Below, piece after piece: positions 6,943-15,176 of a stretch of DNA of 64,000 nucleotides. Made by a program: the position numbers and the translations under genes. Every line of letters starts with the position of its first letter. Position 1 is the stretch's first letter. The notes below the pieces were generated by a model. The model did not search any database and had not been told where the DNA came from. It was given only the letters and a program-made list of their open reading frames with translations. This DNA comes from Microbacterium sp. YJN-G (GTDB lineage Bacteria > Actinomycetota > Actinomycetes > Actinomycetales > Microbacteriaceae). The DNA is taken from assembly GCF_015040615.1 (NCBI RefSeq), contig NZ_CP060402.1:434001-498000 (forward strand), read 5' to 3'.

Positions 6943-9404
6943 GCATCCCGCAGGTCGCAGAGATCATTCGCCGTGCGCAGCACGCGCGGATCCGTGAACG
7001 CCATCGGATCCAGCCCGGAGCGCGCCCGTACCAGGATCTCCGCGCTCTCACCCGGCAGCAGCGTGAGCAGACCATCCTCGGCGCGGGCTTCGGCATCCAC
7101 CTTGTCGGCGAGGATCATGAGGTCCTTCACCAGGCCCCGCGCCTCGACGCGGACGACGTACCCGCCTGGCGTGTCCGACGCGGTCGCGACCACGGCATCC
7201 GCGCGCAGCGCGAGTGCGGGGTCCTCGGCGAAGTACCAGAGTGCGCGCTCGCCGCTGTCCGCGATCGCGGTGACGAACTCGTGCGACGGGCGCTCGGCGG
7301 ATGCGATGGAGGCGGGCAGCGCGAGCTCGGCGCCGCCGCGGGCGGCGACCTCGAGCGGCATCCGCTCCTCGGCGAGCGTCTCTCCGGTCAGGGAGCGGCG
7401 CGTGAGGGCCACGGTCGTCGACAGCGCCTGGGCGGTGTCGTTGTGCAGCACGGCCGCCGGTCCGCCATCACGCGGCTGGATGGTCAGTAGCCGGTCCGCG
7501 TAGACGCGGCGAAGCGCATGCCAGAGCGGCTTGCGGTGGCGCAGGCCGTCGACGGCGGCCCACGAGACGACCGGCCAGCAGTCGTTGAGCTGCCAGACGA
7601 TCGCACCGCGGTTCAGTGGGAACAGCGACCGGAAGTGCTCGATCCCGTAGGCCACCGCCCGCGCCTGGTTGAGCTGCATCGTCCAGTGCCAGTCCTCGTA
7701 CGACTCCGGCTGCGGCAGGTGCTCGCCGAGGCCGCGCTGCAGCTTGCCGTTGCCGTCATCGGCCTTCTGATGCACGAGCATGTCGGGGCCGAACGGATCG
7801 CGGGGCTCGTCGTGCACGGCGTACTCCAGCGTCGACCAGGCGGGCGGTCCCTGGAAGCCGAACTCCGACACGAACCGCGGCCGGTAGTCGCGATAGTGGG
7901 TGTAGTCGACGCGGTTCCACACGTCCCAGATGTGCATGGTGCCGTGCGCGTCGTCGTTGGGGTGCACGTAGCGGCTGAACGAGAACGGACTGCCCTCGGA
8001 GTACGGCGTGTTCGGTGCGAGCTGACGGACGAGGCGGGGAAACAGGTCGATGTAGTACCCCTCGCCCCAGGTCATGTCGCCCAGCTGCGAACGCCAGTTC
8101 CAGTCGATGTAGCCCCAGATGTTCTCGTTGCCGCCGTTCCACACCACGAGGCTCGGGTGAGCGGTGAGCCGGGTGATCGCCTCGGTGGCCTCGGCTTCGA
8201 ACTCCGACCACAGCACGTCGTCCTCCGCGTAGGCGGCGCAGGCGAGCAGGAAGTCCTGCCAGACGAGGATGCCGTACTCGTCGCAGAGATCGTAGAAGTC
8301 CTCGGACTCGTAGATGCCGCCTCCCCAGACCCGCAGCATGTTCATGTTCGATTCGAGAGCATCGGTGATGCTCTTCTGCAGCGTGTCGCGGGTGATGCGC
8401 GGGAAGAAGACGTCGTCGGGGATCCAGTTCGCGCCGCGGATGTAGACATCCTCGCCGTTGACGATGATGCGGAACGCGCTGCCCTGCTCGTCAGGTGCGA
8501 CGTCGATCTCGACGCTGCGGAACCCGATCCGGCGGCTCCAGCGCGACAGCTCGTCGCCGGCGTCACTCGACAGGCGCACGTCGAGCTCGTGGCGCGCCTG
8601 CTCGCCGTGACCGCGCGGCCACCACAGAGCGGCGCCGGGGGCGTCGATGGTCGTGGATGCAGAGGTCTGCCCGGCGCTGAGGGCCACTCGCGCTGTGTGA
8701 CCCGCCACCTCGAAGGCGAGCTCCGCACCCTCTGCGGGCTCGGCGTCGGCCCACTCGACGTCGACGTGCACGGTCACGGTGGGTACGCCGTCGATGACGT
8801 CGACGAGAGGACGCACGGCGGCGATCCGCGCGCCGGACCAGGAGTGGACGCCGATCGGCTTCCAGATCCCGACCGACGCGAGATCGGGACCCCAGTCCCA
8901 GCCGAAGTTGCAGGCCGCCTTGCGCATGGCGTTGAAGGGATTCTCGTACGAGTGCGGGCGCTCGCCGAGCAGCTGCTCCTGCTCGCGTGCGTAGGCGTAC
9001 GGCGAGCGGAACGTGATCACGATGTCGTTGCGGCCGGGGTGGAGCAGCTCGCCCACGGCGAAGCGGTAGCCGCGGTGCTGGTTGGCGGTGCGGGCGACGG
9101 AGTGGCCGTTGAGCTCGATGTGGGCCACCGTGTCGAGACCCTCGGCGACGAGGTCGTGCCGGGTGTCGCCGGTGTCGGACCACTCGAAGCTCGTGCGGTA
9201 CTCCCAGTCGCTCTCGCCGATCCAGCGCAGCGACGCTTCGGCGTCGTCGACGAAGGGATCCGTGATCAGGCCGGCGGTGAGCAGATCGGTGTGCACCACC
9301 CCTGGAACGGTCGCGGGTACCCCGTCAAGGTGGCCGGCCAGGTGATCCGGTGCGTCGCCTGTGACGAGACGGACGGTCCAGCCGGTGGCCAGGTCGAGAT
9401 GCAT
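6939..9404 (-). CDS. Beta-mannosidase (glycoside hydrolase family 2)
   Basis: Cytoplasmic exo-beta-mannosidase, 821 residues, which releases mannose from non-reducing ends of beta-mannosides. The N-terminal jelly-roll begins at residue 1 (TGWTVRLVTGDAPD; WEYRTSFEW). The catalytic barrel has the acid/base motif WNGGNENIWGY near residue 405 and the nucleophile region RFVSEFGFQGPP near residue 495. Its length is normal for the family and no signal peptide is present, which fits hydrolysis of oligosaccharides after import. ATG 9404 is the start. It is divergent from the ROK regulator at 9578 and followed by the HTH-less LacI protein. Confidence 0.93.
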   Translation of the reverse strand: MHLDLATGWTVRLVTGDAPDHLAGHLDGVPATVPGVVHTDLLTAGLITDPFVDDAEASLRWIGESDWEYRTSFEWSDTGDTRHDLVAEGLDTVAHIELNGHSVARTANQHRGYRFAVGELLHPGRNDIVITFRSPYAYAREQEQLLGERPHSYENPFNAMRKAACNFGWDWGPDLASVGIWKPIGVHSWSGARIAAVRPLVDVIDGVPTVTVHVDVEWADAEPAEGAELAFEVAGHTARVALSAGQTSASTTIDAPGAALWWPRGHGEQARHELDVRLSSDAGDELSRWSRRIGFRSVEIDVAPDEQGSAFRIIVNGEDVYIRGANWIPDDVFFPRITRDTLQKSITDALESNMNMLRVWGGGIYESEDFYDLCDEYGILVWQDFLLACAAYAEDDVLWSEFEAEATEAITRLTAHPSLVVWNGGNENIWGYIDWNWRSQLGDMTWGEGYYIDLFPRLVRQLAPNTPYSEGSPFSFSRYVHPNDDAHGTMHIWDVWNRVDYTHYRDYRPRFVSEFGFQGPPAWSTLEYAVHDEPRDPFGPDMLVHQKADDGNGKLQRGLGEHLPQPESYEDWHWTMQLNQARAVAYGIEHFRSLFPLNRGAIVWQLNDCWPVVSWAAVDGLRHRKPLWHALRRVYADRLLTIQPRDGGPAAVLHNDTAQALSTTVALTRRSLTGETLAEERMPLEVAARGGAELALPASIASAERPSHEFVTAIADSGERALWYFAEDPALALRADAVVATASDTPGGYVVRVEARGLVKDLMILADKVDAEARAEDGLLTLLPGESAEILVRARSGLDPMAFTDPRVLRTANDLCDLRDA

Positions 9405-9420
9405 GACGGTTCCCCTCGTC

Positions 9421-9444
9421 GAACTTTCTTAAACAGGTGAACTT
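9421..9444. promoter_or_regulatory. Candidate operator between beta-mannosidase and ROK genes
   Basis: Two direct copies of GAACTT (9421-9426 and 9439-9444), 18 bp apart, flank TTAAAC in an otherwise GC-rich gap. The site lies 17 bp before the mannosidase start on the minus strand and could bind the adjacent ROK repressor. Weak evidence. Confidence 0.3.
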
Positions 9445-9566
9445 AGTGTGGCATGGTCGGATCGTCGTTGGCGAGCCCCTCGCTACACTGAGCGACGCGG
9501 GCCTGCCCGCGTGCTTGCGCGCCTGCCTGCCGACGTCGCTGCCGACCTCGCCGCCAACCTCATGAA

Positions 9567-9592
9567 GGGATCGTCCGATGGGATCGTCCGAT
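9567..9592 (+). repeat. 13-bp tandem duplication at the ROK start codon
   Basis: GGGATCGTCCGAT occurs twice back to back (9567-9579, 9580-9592). Because 13 is not a multiple of three, an upstream ATG (9562) is out of frame, and the ATG created at the junction (9578) becomes the start. With one copy removed, the ATG at 9562 would read straight into the gene. Confidence 0.85.
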
Positions 9593-10738
9593 GAGGTCCG
9601 CGCGCAGCGCCGGGACACGCGCGGGCTGGTGCTCGAAGTCATCCGCTCGCGGGGACCCATCAGCCGCACCGAGCTGGCCGAGTCGACCGGGCTCACCGCC
9701 GCGACCATGACCGGCGTCGTCCGTCGTCTGCTGGCGGACGGCCTGGTGGTCGAGACCGGCCGTGCGGAGTCCACGGGCGGCAAGCGCAAGGTGCTGCTCG
9801 AGGTCGATGCGGGTGCTCGCCTCGCCATCGGCATCCAACTCGGTTTCACCGCCACGGTCATCGTGGTGACGAACATGTGGGGAGCCGTTGTGGGGCGATC
9901 CCGGATGCCGGGCATCGGCGGTGCGCAGCCGGACGAGTATCTGGATCGCCTGGCCGAGAGCGCGGACGGACTGATCGCCTCCCTCGGACTGGACAGGGCG
10001 ACCGTCATCGGGGTGGGGCTCGCAGTGCCCGCTGCGCTCGAGCATCCGGTGCACGCGGACACCGCGCAGCCGCCGGATGACGTCTGGGCGTCGTTCCCCC
10101 TGCGCGACGGGGTCGCACAGCGAATGGATGCGGACGTCGTGATCGAGCGGGACGCGCTCGCCGCCGCGGTCGGCGAGCGGTGGAGCGGCGCCGTCGGCGA
10201 GTCGGACGCCTTCGTGCTGATCCATATGGACGGCACCATCGGCGCCGGCATCGTGCTGCACGGCCGCCCCGTGCGGGGCGCCCACGGCCGTGCCGGTGAC
10301 CTCGGTCACATGAGCGTCGATCCGAACGGCCCGCACTGCTCGTGCGGTGCACGCGGGTGCCTGTCGGCGATCGCCGGCAGCACCGCCTCGCTGACCCGCT
10401 ACCGCGACGCGGTCGGACGCAAGGTCGGCGAACAGACGCTCAACCTGGCCGCTGTCGCGGGCGAGCAGGAGGCGCTCGATGCCCTCCAGCCCGCGGTGTC
10501 CGCATTCGCGACCGCCGTGGCGACGCTCGTCGACCTGATCGATCCGGATCGGGTCGTGCTCGCCGGCAGCGGGTTCGGCAGTGCCATCTCGCTGTTCATC
10601 AGCGGCATCCAGTCCCGGCTCGACGAGCGCTTCGGCGCCCCGGCGGGCTCGCGCGTGCGCGTGGAGCCATCCGTGAGCGTCCGCGACGCTCCCGCCATCG
10701 GCGCGGCGGCGCTCGTCCTCGACTCGACGATCGGCTGA
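9578..10738 (+). CDS. ROK-family transcriptional repressor
   Basis: 386-residue NagC/XylR-type regulator. An N-terminal winged helix-turn-helix (residues 15-65, ISRTELAESTGLTAATMTGVVRRL) is joined to a sugar-kinase-like ligand domain. The zinc motif appears as CSCGARGCLSAIAG near residue 255; the usual glutamate after the last cysteine is replaced by serine. GRAGDLGHM is the ROK signature. It is divergent from the beta-mannosidase and probably represses it until a sugar ligand binds. AAGGGA before ATG 9578 serves as the ribosome site. Confidence 0.9.
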   Translation: MGSSDEVRAQRRDTRGLVLEVIRSRGPISRTELAESTGLTAATMTGVVRRLLADGLVVETGRAESTGGKRKVLLEVDAGARLAIGIQLGFTATVIVVTNMWGAVVGRSRMPGIGGAQPDEYLDRLAESADGLIASLGLDRATVIGVGLAVPAALEHPVHADTAQPPDDVWASFPLRDGVAQRMDADVVIERDALAAAVGERWSGAVGESDAFVLIHMDGTIGAGIVLHGRPVRGAHGRAGDLGHMSVDPNGPHCSCGARGCLSAIAGSTASLTRYRDAVGRKVGEQTLNLAAVAGEQEALDALQPAVSAFATAVATLVDLIDPDRVVLAGSGFGSAISLFISGIQSRLDERFGAPAGSRVRVEPSVSVRDAPAIGAAALVLDSTIG

Positions 10739-10843
10739 CCAGCCTCGTCGACGGCGGGATGACCACGCTCTGACGCCCTCGCCTCACCCCGCGGGCGGCG
10801 ATGCGACCGCATCCGTGTGCGCCTGAGGAGTATTCTCAGCGGC

Positions 10844-12463
10844 ATGGCGAAACCGACCACGCAGCCCACCCGACGCGAGGGCTTCGGCTCACGCAACGTC
10901 TTCATCATGTCGGCCATCGGCTCGGCCGTCGGTCTCGGCAACATCTGGCGCTTCCCGTACGTCGCCTATGAGGGTGGCGGCGGCGCGTTTTTGATCCCGT
11001 ACCTGTGTGCGCTGCTGACCGCCGGCATCCCGCTGCTGTTCTTCGACTACGCGATCGGCCACCGCTTCCGCGGGTCGGCACCGCTGGCGTTCCGCCGGAT
11101 GCACCGCGCCGCCGAGCCGCTGGGCTGGTGGCAGGTGCTCATCTGCGTCGTGATCGCCACCTATTACGCGGTCATCATCGCGTGGGCGGCGATGTACACC
11201 TGGTTCTCGGCGCAGACCACCTGGGGCGCCGGGAACGAGAACGACTTCTTCTTCGGCGAGTTCCTGCAGCTCGGCGATCTCGGGGCCGGTGTCTCGACCC
11301 AGTTCGTGCCGCAGGTCGGGTATCCGCTGATCGGTGTCTGGCTCGTCGTGATCATCATCATGGCGCTGGGCGTCAAGCGCGGCATCGGCCGGGCGAACAT
11401 GGTGCTCATGCCGCTGCTGACGGTCATGTTCGCCGTGCTGGTCGTGCAGTCGCTGTTCCTGCCCGGCGCCGTGGACGGACTCAACGCGTTCTTCACCCCG
11501 AACTGGGAGGCGCTCGCCGACCCCGCCGTCTGGGCCTCGGCCTACGGGCACATCTTCTTCTCGCTGTCGGTGGCGTTCGGCATCATGGTGACCTACTCGT
11601 CGTACCTCAAGCGCAAGACCGACCTCACCGGGTCGGGCCTGGTCGTCGCCTTCGCGAACTCGGGCTTCGAGATCCTCGCCGGCATCGGCGTGTTCGCCGC
11701 CCTCGGCTTCATGGCCCAGGCGCAGGCCACGGATGTCTCGGGCGTCGCGACCGCCGGCATCGGACTGGCCTTCGTCGCCTTCCCGACGATCGTGTCGCAG
11801 GCCGCCGGCGGCTCGATCATCGGCGTGCTGTTCTTCGGCGCCCTGGTGTTCGCCGGCATCACCTCGCTCATCTCGGTGCTCGAGGTCATCGTCGCCTCGC
11901 TGCAGGACAAGCTCGGCTGGGGCCGGGTGCGGACGACACTGGTCGTCTCGATCCCGATCGCGCTGATCTCCGTCGCGCTGTTCTCGACGACCACCGCCCT
12001 GTTCGTGCTCGACGCGACGGATGCCTTCGTCAACGCGTTCGGCATCATGGCGGTCGCACTCGTGGCCGTGATCCTCGTGGCCTGGATCCTGCACCGCCTG
12101 CCCGTGCTGCGCGAGCACCTCAACCGCCGCTCGAGCTTCCGCGTCGGCTGGATCTGGATGCTGCTCGTCGGCCTGCTCGGCCCGGTCGTGCTCGGGTACC
12201 TCTTCGTCAGCGAGATCATTGCGAAGACCAGCACGCCCTACGAGGACTATCCCGACTGGTTCCTGTGGATCTTCGGCTGGGGCATGGTCATCGCCCTCGT
12301 CGTGCTCGCGGTGCTGCTCACCCTGCTGCCGTGGAGCAGCCGGTCGCATGCGAAGAGCGACCCCGATTACGACGCGTTCCTCGTCGACGAGAACTACCCG
12401 CCGAACACCGAGACGGGCGCGGTGGTCCTGCCCGGCGTCGCATCGAACGGAGCACGGTCATGA
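10844..12463 (+). CDS. NSS-family sodium-dependent amino-acid transporter, large subunit
   Basis: 539-residue LeuT-fold symporter with about twelve membrane segments. The diagnostic first segment reads GSAVGLGNIWRFPYV followed by a glycine-rich GGGGAF, which builds the substrate and sodium sites. It is followed by a 4-bp overlapping 44-residue protein of the MetS type, so the pair resembles the MetPS methionine/alanine importer described in Corynebacterium. ATG 10844 was chosen because the conserved N-terminus follows; GAGGAG sits 13 bp upstream, rather far, and GTG 10817 is an alternative. The substrate is inferred from the subunit pairing. Confidence 0.9.
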   Translation: MAKPTTQPTRREGFGSRNVFIMSAIGSAVGLGNIWRFPYVAYEGGGGAFLIPYLCALLTAGIPLLFFDYAIGHRFRGSAPLAFRRMHRAAEPLGWWQVLICVVIATYYAVIIAWAAMYTWFSAQTTWGAGNENDFFFGEFLQLGDLGAGVSTQFVPQVGYPLIGVWLVVIIIMALGVKRGIGRANMVLMPLLTVMFAVLVVQSLFLPGAVDGLNAFFTPNWEALADPAVWASAYGHIFFSLSVAFGIMVTYSSYLKRKTDLTGSGLVVAFANSGFEILAGIGVFAALGFMAQAQATDVSGVATAGIGLAFVAFPTIVSQAAGGSIIGVLFFGALVFAGITSLISVLEVIVASLQDKLGWGRVRTTLVVSIPIALISVALFSTTTALFVLDATDAFVNAFGIMAVALVAVILVAWILHRLPVLREHLNRRSSFRVGWIWMLLVGLLGPVVLGYLFVSEIIAKTSTPYEDYPDWFLWIFGWGMVIALVVLAVLLTLLPWSSRSHAKSDPDYDAFLVDENYPPNTETGAVVLPGVASNGARS

Positions 12464-12594
12464 CCCCGATCGCCATCACCATGATGATCATCGCGATGGT
12501 CACGGTCTGGGGCGGCCTCGTCGCCGGGATCGTGAACCTCTCGCGTCACCCCGAGGTCGCCGAGGCCGAGCCGCAGCCGCCTGTCGAGCTGTAA
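12460..12594 (+). CDS. metS: MetS-type small subunit of NSS transporter
   Basis: A 44-residue membrane peptide: one hydrophobic segment (residues 3-25, ITMMIIAMVTVWGG), then NLSRHPEVAE and a short acidic proline tail. This layout matches the small subunit needed by MetP-like NSS transporters in actinobacteria. The start overlaps the large-subunit stop (ATGA). It is small enough to be missed by automatic gene calling. Confidence 0.85.
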   Translation: MTPIAITMMIIAMVTVWGGLVAGIVNLSRHPEVAEAEPQPPVEL

Positions 12595-12597
12595 TCG

Positions 12598-13413
12598 TCA
12601 GTGCGCCGCCATCCACTCCGTGACGCGCGCGATCGTGGGCGCGAACCCGGGCTCCTCGGGACGGTTGAGATGGCCGTGCTGCGTGCCCGGCTCCAGTGAC
12701 AGGTCGACAGGCACGCCCGCCTCGATCAGCGTCGCGGCGAAGGCCTCACCCGACACCCGCAGCTCGTCGGTGTCGCCGTTGATCGTGATGGTGGGCGGGA
12801 ATCCGGTGACGTCGGCGACGCTCGCGAGCCCGGGGATCGCCGGCAGCGGGGCGCCCTCGACGTCGCCGCCGAGGTACGTGCGGTACATCTCCAGCACGCC
12901 GGCCGGGGCGAACCGGTCGGCATCCGGATTCGCGTCCAGCGCCGCCCGCAGCTCGGGCGACGGCGCCGGCTGCACCGCCAGCAGCGTCGGGTAGGCGAGG
13001 AACACCCCGGCGGGCAGGGGAGCGGATGCCGTGGCCGGCGCGTGGCCGAGCAGCCGCAGCACCGCGCCGGCGATGAGGTTGCCGCCGGCGCTCGTGCCGC
13101 CGGCGAACAGCCGCGCGGGATCCGCGCCGAGCTCGGTCGCGTTCTCTGCGAGCCAGGCCCACGAGGTGAGGATGTCGTCGGAGCCGGCCGGGAAGCGCCC
13201 TGCACCGTCGCCGACCAGCCGGTAGTCGACCGACGCCACCACGGCGCCGCGAGAGGCGAAGGCGCGCGAGACGGCATCCGCTTCGGGCATGTCCAGGTCG
13301 CCGTGCACGAAACCGCCGCCGTGCGCCCACAGCAGTCCGGCTCCGCGCAGCGGGCCGTCCCCGGCGGGGTAGAGGCGGATCATTCCATCGAGCTCGGCGC
13401 GCGGGCGTGTCAT
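12598..13413 (-). CDS. Alpha/beta hydrolase, HSL-type esterase
   Basis: 271-residue carboxylesterase of the hormone-sensitive-lipase group. The oxyanion-hole motif HGGGFVHGD is near residue 32, the nucleophile elbow GGTSAGG near residue 105, the catalytic aspartate in NGDTDELR, and the histidine in TQHGHLNRP near the C-terminus. The start ATG 13413 has GGAGG just upstream. It converges on the NSS operon with only 3 bp between stops, and is divergent from the GntR gene, which may control it. Confidence 0.9.
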   Translation of the reverse strand: MTRPRAELDGMIRLYPAGDGPLRGAGLLWAHGGGFVHGDLDMPEADAVSRAFASRGAVVASVDYRLVGDGAGRFPAGSDDILTSWAWLAENATELGADPARLFAGGTSAGGNLIAGAVLRLLGHAPATASAPLPAGVFLAYPTLLAVQPAPSPELRAALDANPDADRFAPAGVLEMYRTYLGGDVEGAPLPAIPGLASVADVTGFPPTITINGDTDELRVSGEAFAATLIEAGVPVDLSLEPGTQHGHLNRPEEPGFAPTIARVTEWMAAH

Positions 13414-13491
13414 CCCTCCAGCATGGCATCGGCGGCATGTCGGGAAGCTCAAGCCTGGTCGAATGTCCCCGTCTGGTGATTGAATCCGTCC

Positions 13492-14163
13492 ATGGGCCTG
13501 GATGGGGCGGAGCGGCTGGAGTCGGCACGCGTGGCGGATGCGCTGCGCGACGACATCATGCTCGGCCGCCGGCAGCCGGGCTCGCGTTTGATCGAGCGCG
13601 ACATCGCCGCCGAGCTGCGGGTGTCGCGGCTTCCGGTCCGCGAGGCGATCAAGGCGCTCGTGGCCGAGGGCATCGTCGTCGCCCGGCCCCGCACCTGGGC
13701 GGTGGTGCGGGAGTTCTCGGTGCAGGACGTGCAGGACTTCGCCGAGGTCCGAGAGGCGATCGAGACACTGGCCTTCGTGCTGGCCACGCAGCGCATCGAC
13801 GAGGACGGGCTGCGCCTGCTCGAGTCCATCGTCGCCCGTGAGGAGCAGACGGCCGCCTCAGGCGATGCGGATGCCGCGCGCACGGCATCCGCGATGTTCC
13901 ACATCACCGCCGTCCGCCTGGCCGGCAACGCGATGCTCGACGAACTGGCCGCGATCCTCGTGACGCGGCTGCGCTGGCTGTTCGGCCAGCACGAGGAGCT
14001 CGGCCACATGGCCGCCACGCACCGCGAGATCCTCACGGCGATGCGCGACGGTGACATCGCCGCCATCCGCGCGCTGATCCCCGCCCACCTCGCCGAGGGA
14101 CGCGACGCCGCCGAGCGGCGTCTTCGCACCGGTGCGGGCGATCGCGCTGACGATGTGCGCTGA
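13492..14163 (+). CDS. GntR-family (FadR/FCD type) transcriptional regulator
   Basis: 223 residues. The GntR helix-turn-helix spans residues 12-72 (LRDDIMLGRRQPGSRLIERDIAAELRVSRLPVREAI, split for reading: the recognition helix is VSRLPVREAI). An all-helical FCD domain follows (VREAIETLAF; HEELGHMAATHREIL), with metal/ligand histidines. It starts 78 bp from the divergent esterase. No ribosome site is clear before ATG 13492, so the message may be leaderless. Confidence 0.88.
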   Translation: MGLDGAERLESARVADALRDDIMLGRRQPGSRLIERDIAAELRVSRLPVREAIKALVAEGIVVARPRTWAVVREFSVQDVQDFAEVREAIETLAFVLATQRIDEDGLRLLESIVAREEQTAASGDADAARTASAMFHITAVRLAGNAMLDELAAILVTRLRWLFGQHEELGHMAATHREILTAMRDGDIAAIRALIPAHLAEGRDAAERRLRTGAGDRADDVR

Positions 14164-14214
14164 GTTCCCCTGCAGGGTCGGTGGCGCCCGGTACGCTCGA
14201 TTCGGGAGGTGCGT

Positions 14215-14850
14215 GTGACACGAACATCGGATGCGATCGCCGAAGGTGTCGCGATCGCCACAGCGGCCGCCCGGCTGACCGTCAAGAACCAGATCCTGGT
14301 CGGGACCATCGCCGGCGGAGGCACCTTCGAGATCGAGCACTACATGGACGAGGCCCGCGCGGCGCTCCTCGCGATGGCGCACGAGTCCGACGAGGCCGCC
14401 GAGCTGCTCGTCCAGTTGCGCAAGCGCGCCCGCGGCCGTCATTCCGACCCGCACGGCACCCACGACTACCGCGACCGCGATGTGCGCAACCTGCGCCGCC
14501 GCGCCAAGCAGTCCGCGGGTGTCGCCGACCGGCTGCGCAAGATGACCGACGAACCCGACGTGCTGCGCGAACTCGTCGAGCAGGCCCGCGCCGCCGCCTG
14601 GGGAGACGTGCGCGCCAACCTCGACCGCCGGTTGCAGGTCGAGGGCATGCGCCCCGACCAGGACCCCGACTACGACCGGATGCGCGAAGCGCGGATGCAG
14701 GCGCTGCGACTGGTCGACCTGCAGGCGCTGTCGTCCGAGCAGCGAGCGCGCCGCAAGCGCGAGAAGGCGGCGGAGAAGACCGCCGAGAAGCAGGCCGCGA
14801 AGAGCGAGCGCGCAGCCCGGCGCGAAGCGCGACACGCGGACAGCCCCTGA
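14215..14850 (+). CDS. Conserved hypothetical protein, charged and mostly helical
   Basis: 211 residues, not assigned to a characterised family. Residues 1-45 are small and hydrophobic enough for one helix (EGVAIATAAARLTVKNQILVGTIAGGGTF), followed by highly charged helical sequence. The last 45 residues are rich in Lys, Arg, Glu and Ala (RRKREKAAEKTAEK), likely a coiled or nucleic-acid-binding tail. GTG 14215 follows GGAGGT at 14205-14210; GTG 14209 is also in frame. It lies between a GntR gene and tRNA-Arg. No function is proposed. Confidence 0.8.
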   Translation: MTRTSDAIAEGVAIATAAARLTVKNQILVGTIAGGGTFEIEHYMDEARAALLAMAHESDEAAELLVQLRKRARGRHSDPHGTHDYRDRDVRNLRRRAKQSAGVADRLRKMTDEPDVLRELVEQARAAAWGDVRANLDRRLQVEGMRPDQDPDYDRMREARMQALRLVDLQALSSEQRARRKREKAAEKTAEKQAAKSERAARREARHADSP

Positions 14851-14902
14851 CGGCACCGCCTCGATTTCGCTTCTCGGCGAGGCGTGTTGTAGGCTGTTCC
14901 CT

Positions 14903-14919
14903 GGCCCGCTGAGCGGGCC
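14903..14919 (+). other. Hairpin in tRNA leader
   Basis: GGCCCGC-TGA-GCGGGCC, a perfect 7-bp stem with a 3-nt loop, lies between a possible -10 (TAGGCT, 14890-14895) and tRNA-Arg. It could form at the 5' end of the tRNA precursor and affect processing. Confidence 0.5.
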
Positions 14920-14921
14920 GT

Positions 14922-14994
14922 GCGCCTCTAGCTCAATGGATAGAGCATCTGACTACGGATCAGAAGGTTGGGGGTTCGAGTCCCTCGAGGCGCG
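14922..14994 (+). tRNA. tRNA-Arg (anticodon ACG)
   Basis: 73-nt cloverleaf. The acceptor GCGCCTC (14922-14928) pairs with GAGGCGC (14987-14993), with discriminator G. The D arm AGCTCAATGGATAGAGC, anticodon stem CTGA/TCAG with loop CTACGGA (anticodon ACG) and TTCGAGT loop are all present. The CCA end is not encoded. The wobble A is expected to be deaminated to inosine so that CGU, CGC and CGA are read. Confidence 0.97.
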
Positions 14995-15020
14995 CACTGT
15001 GTTGAGACAGTAGCTGAAGG

Positions 15021-15053
15021 CCCCGGGCTCCACCCCGGGGTCTTCTTCCTTTC
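15021..15053 (+). terminator. Rho-independent terminator of tRNA-Arg
   Basis: CCCCGGG (15021-15027) pairs with CCCGGGG (15034-15040) across a 6-nt loop, followed by the T-rich tail TCTTCTTCCTTT. It lies 27 bp after the tRNA. Confidence 0.88.
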
Positions 15054-15061
15054 TCCACCAC

Positions 15062-15149
15062 CCCGCCGAAACCCCTCGTGGTTGTCGATACCCCTCGTGA
15101 ATGGCGCGAATCACGAGGGGTCTGGGCACTCACGAGGGGTTTCGGCGGG
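15062..15149. repeat. Nested palindrome with four 10-bp motif copies
   Basis: Perfect 19-bp outer arms (15062-15080 and 15131-15149) enclose perfect 11-bp inner arms (15090-15100 and 15111-15121) with a 10-nt loop. The 10-mer ACCCCTCGTG occurs twice forward (15071, 15090) and twice inverted (15112, 15131). The spacing between copies on each side is exactly 19 bp. The element lies between the tRNA terminator and the converging LysR stop. Its geometry matches the unrelated sequence at 58699-58767. Confidence 0.9.
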
Positions 15150-15176
15150 AGGTGTGGCGAGGCCAGGGGACGGGGG

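Noticed and set aside
13480..13491. TTG start for the GntR gene
   Set aside because: ATG 13492 begins the usual N-terminus; no ribosome site supports the extra four codons.
15062..15149. Possible CRISPR or simple terminator
   Set aside because: Only four motif copies, half inverted, no spacers of repeat-array type; a normal tRNA terminator lies just before it.
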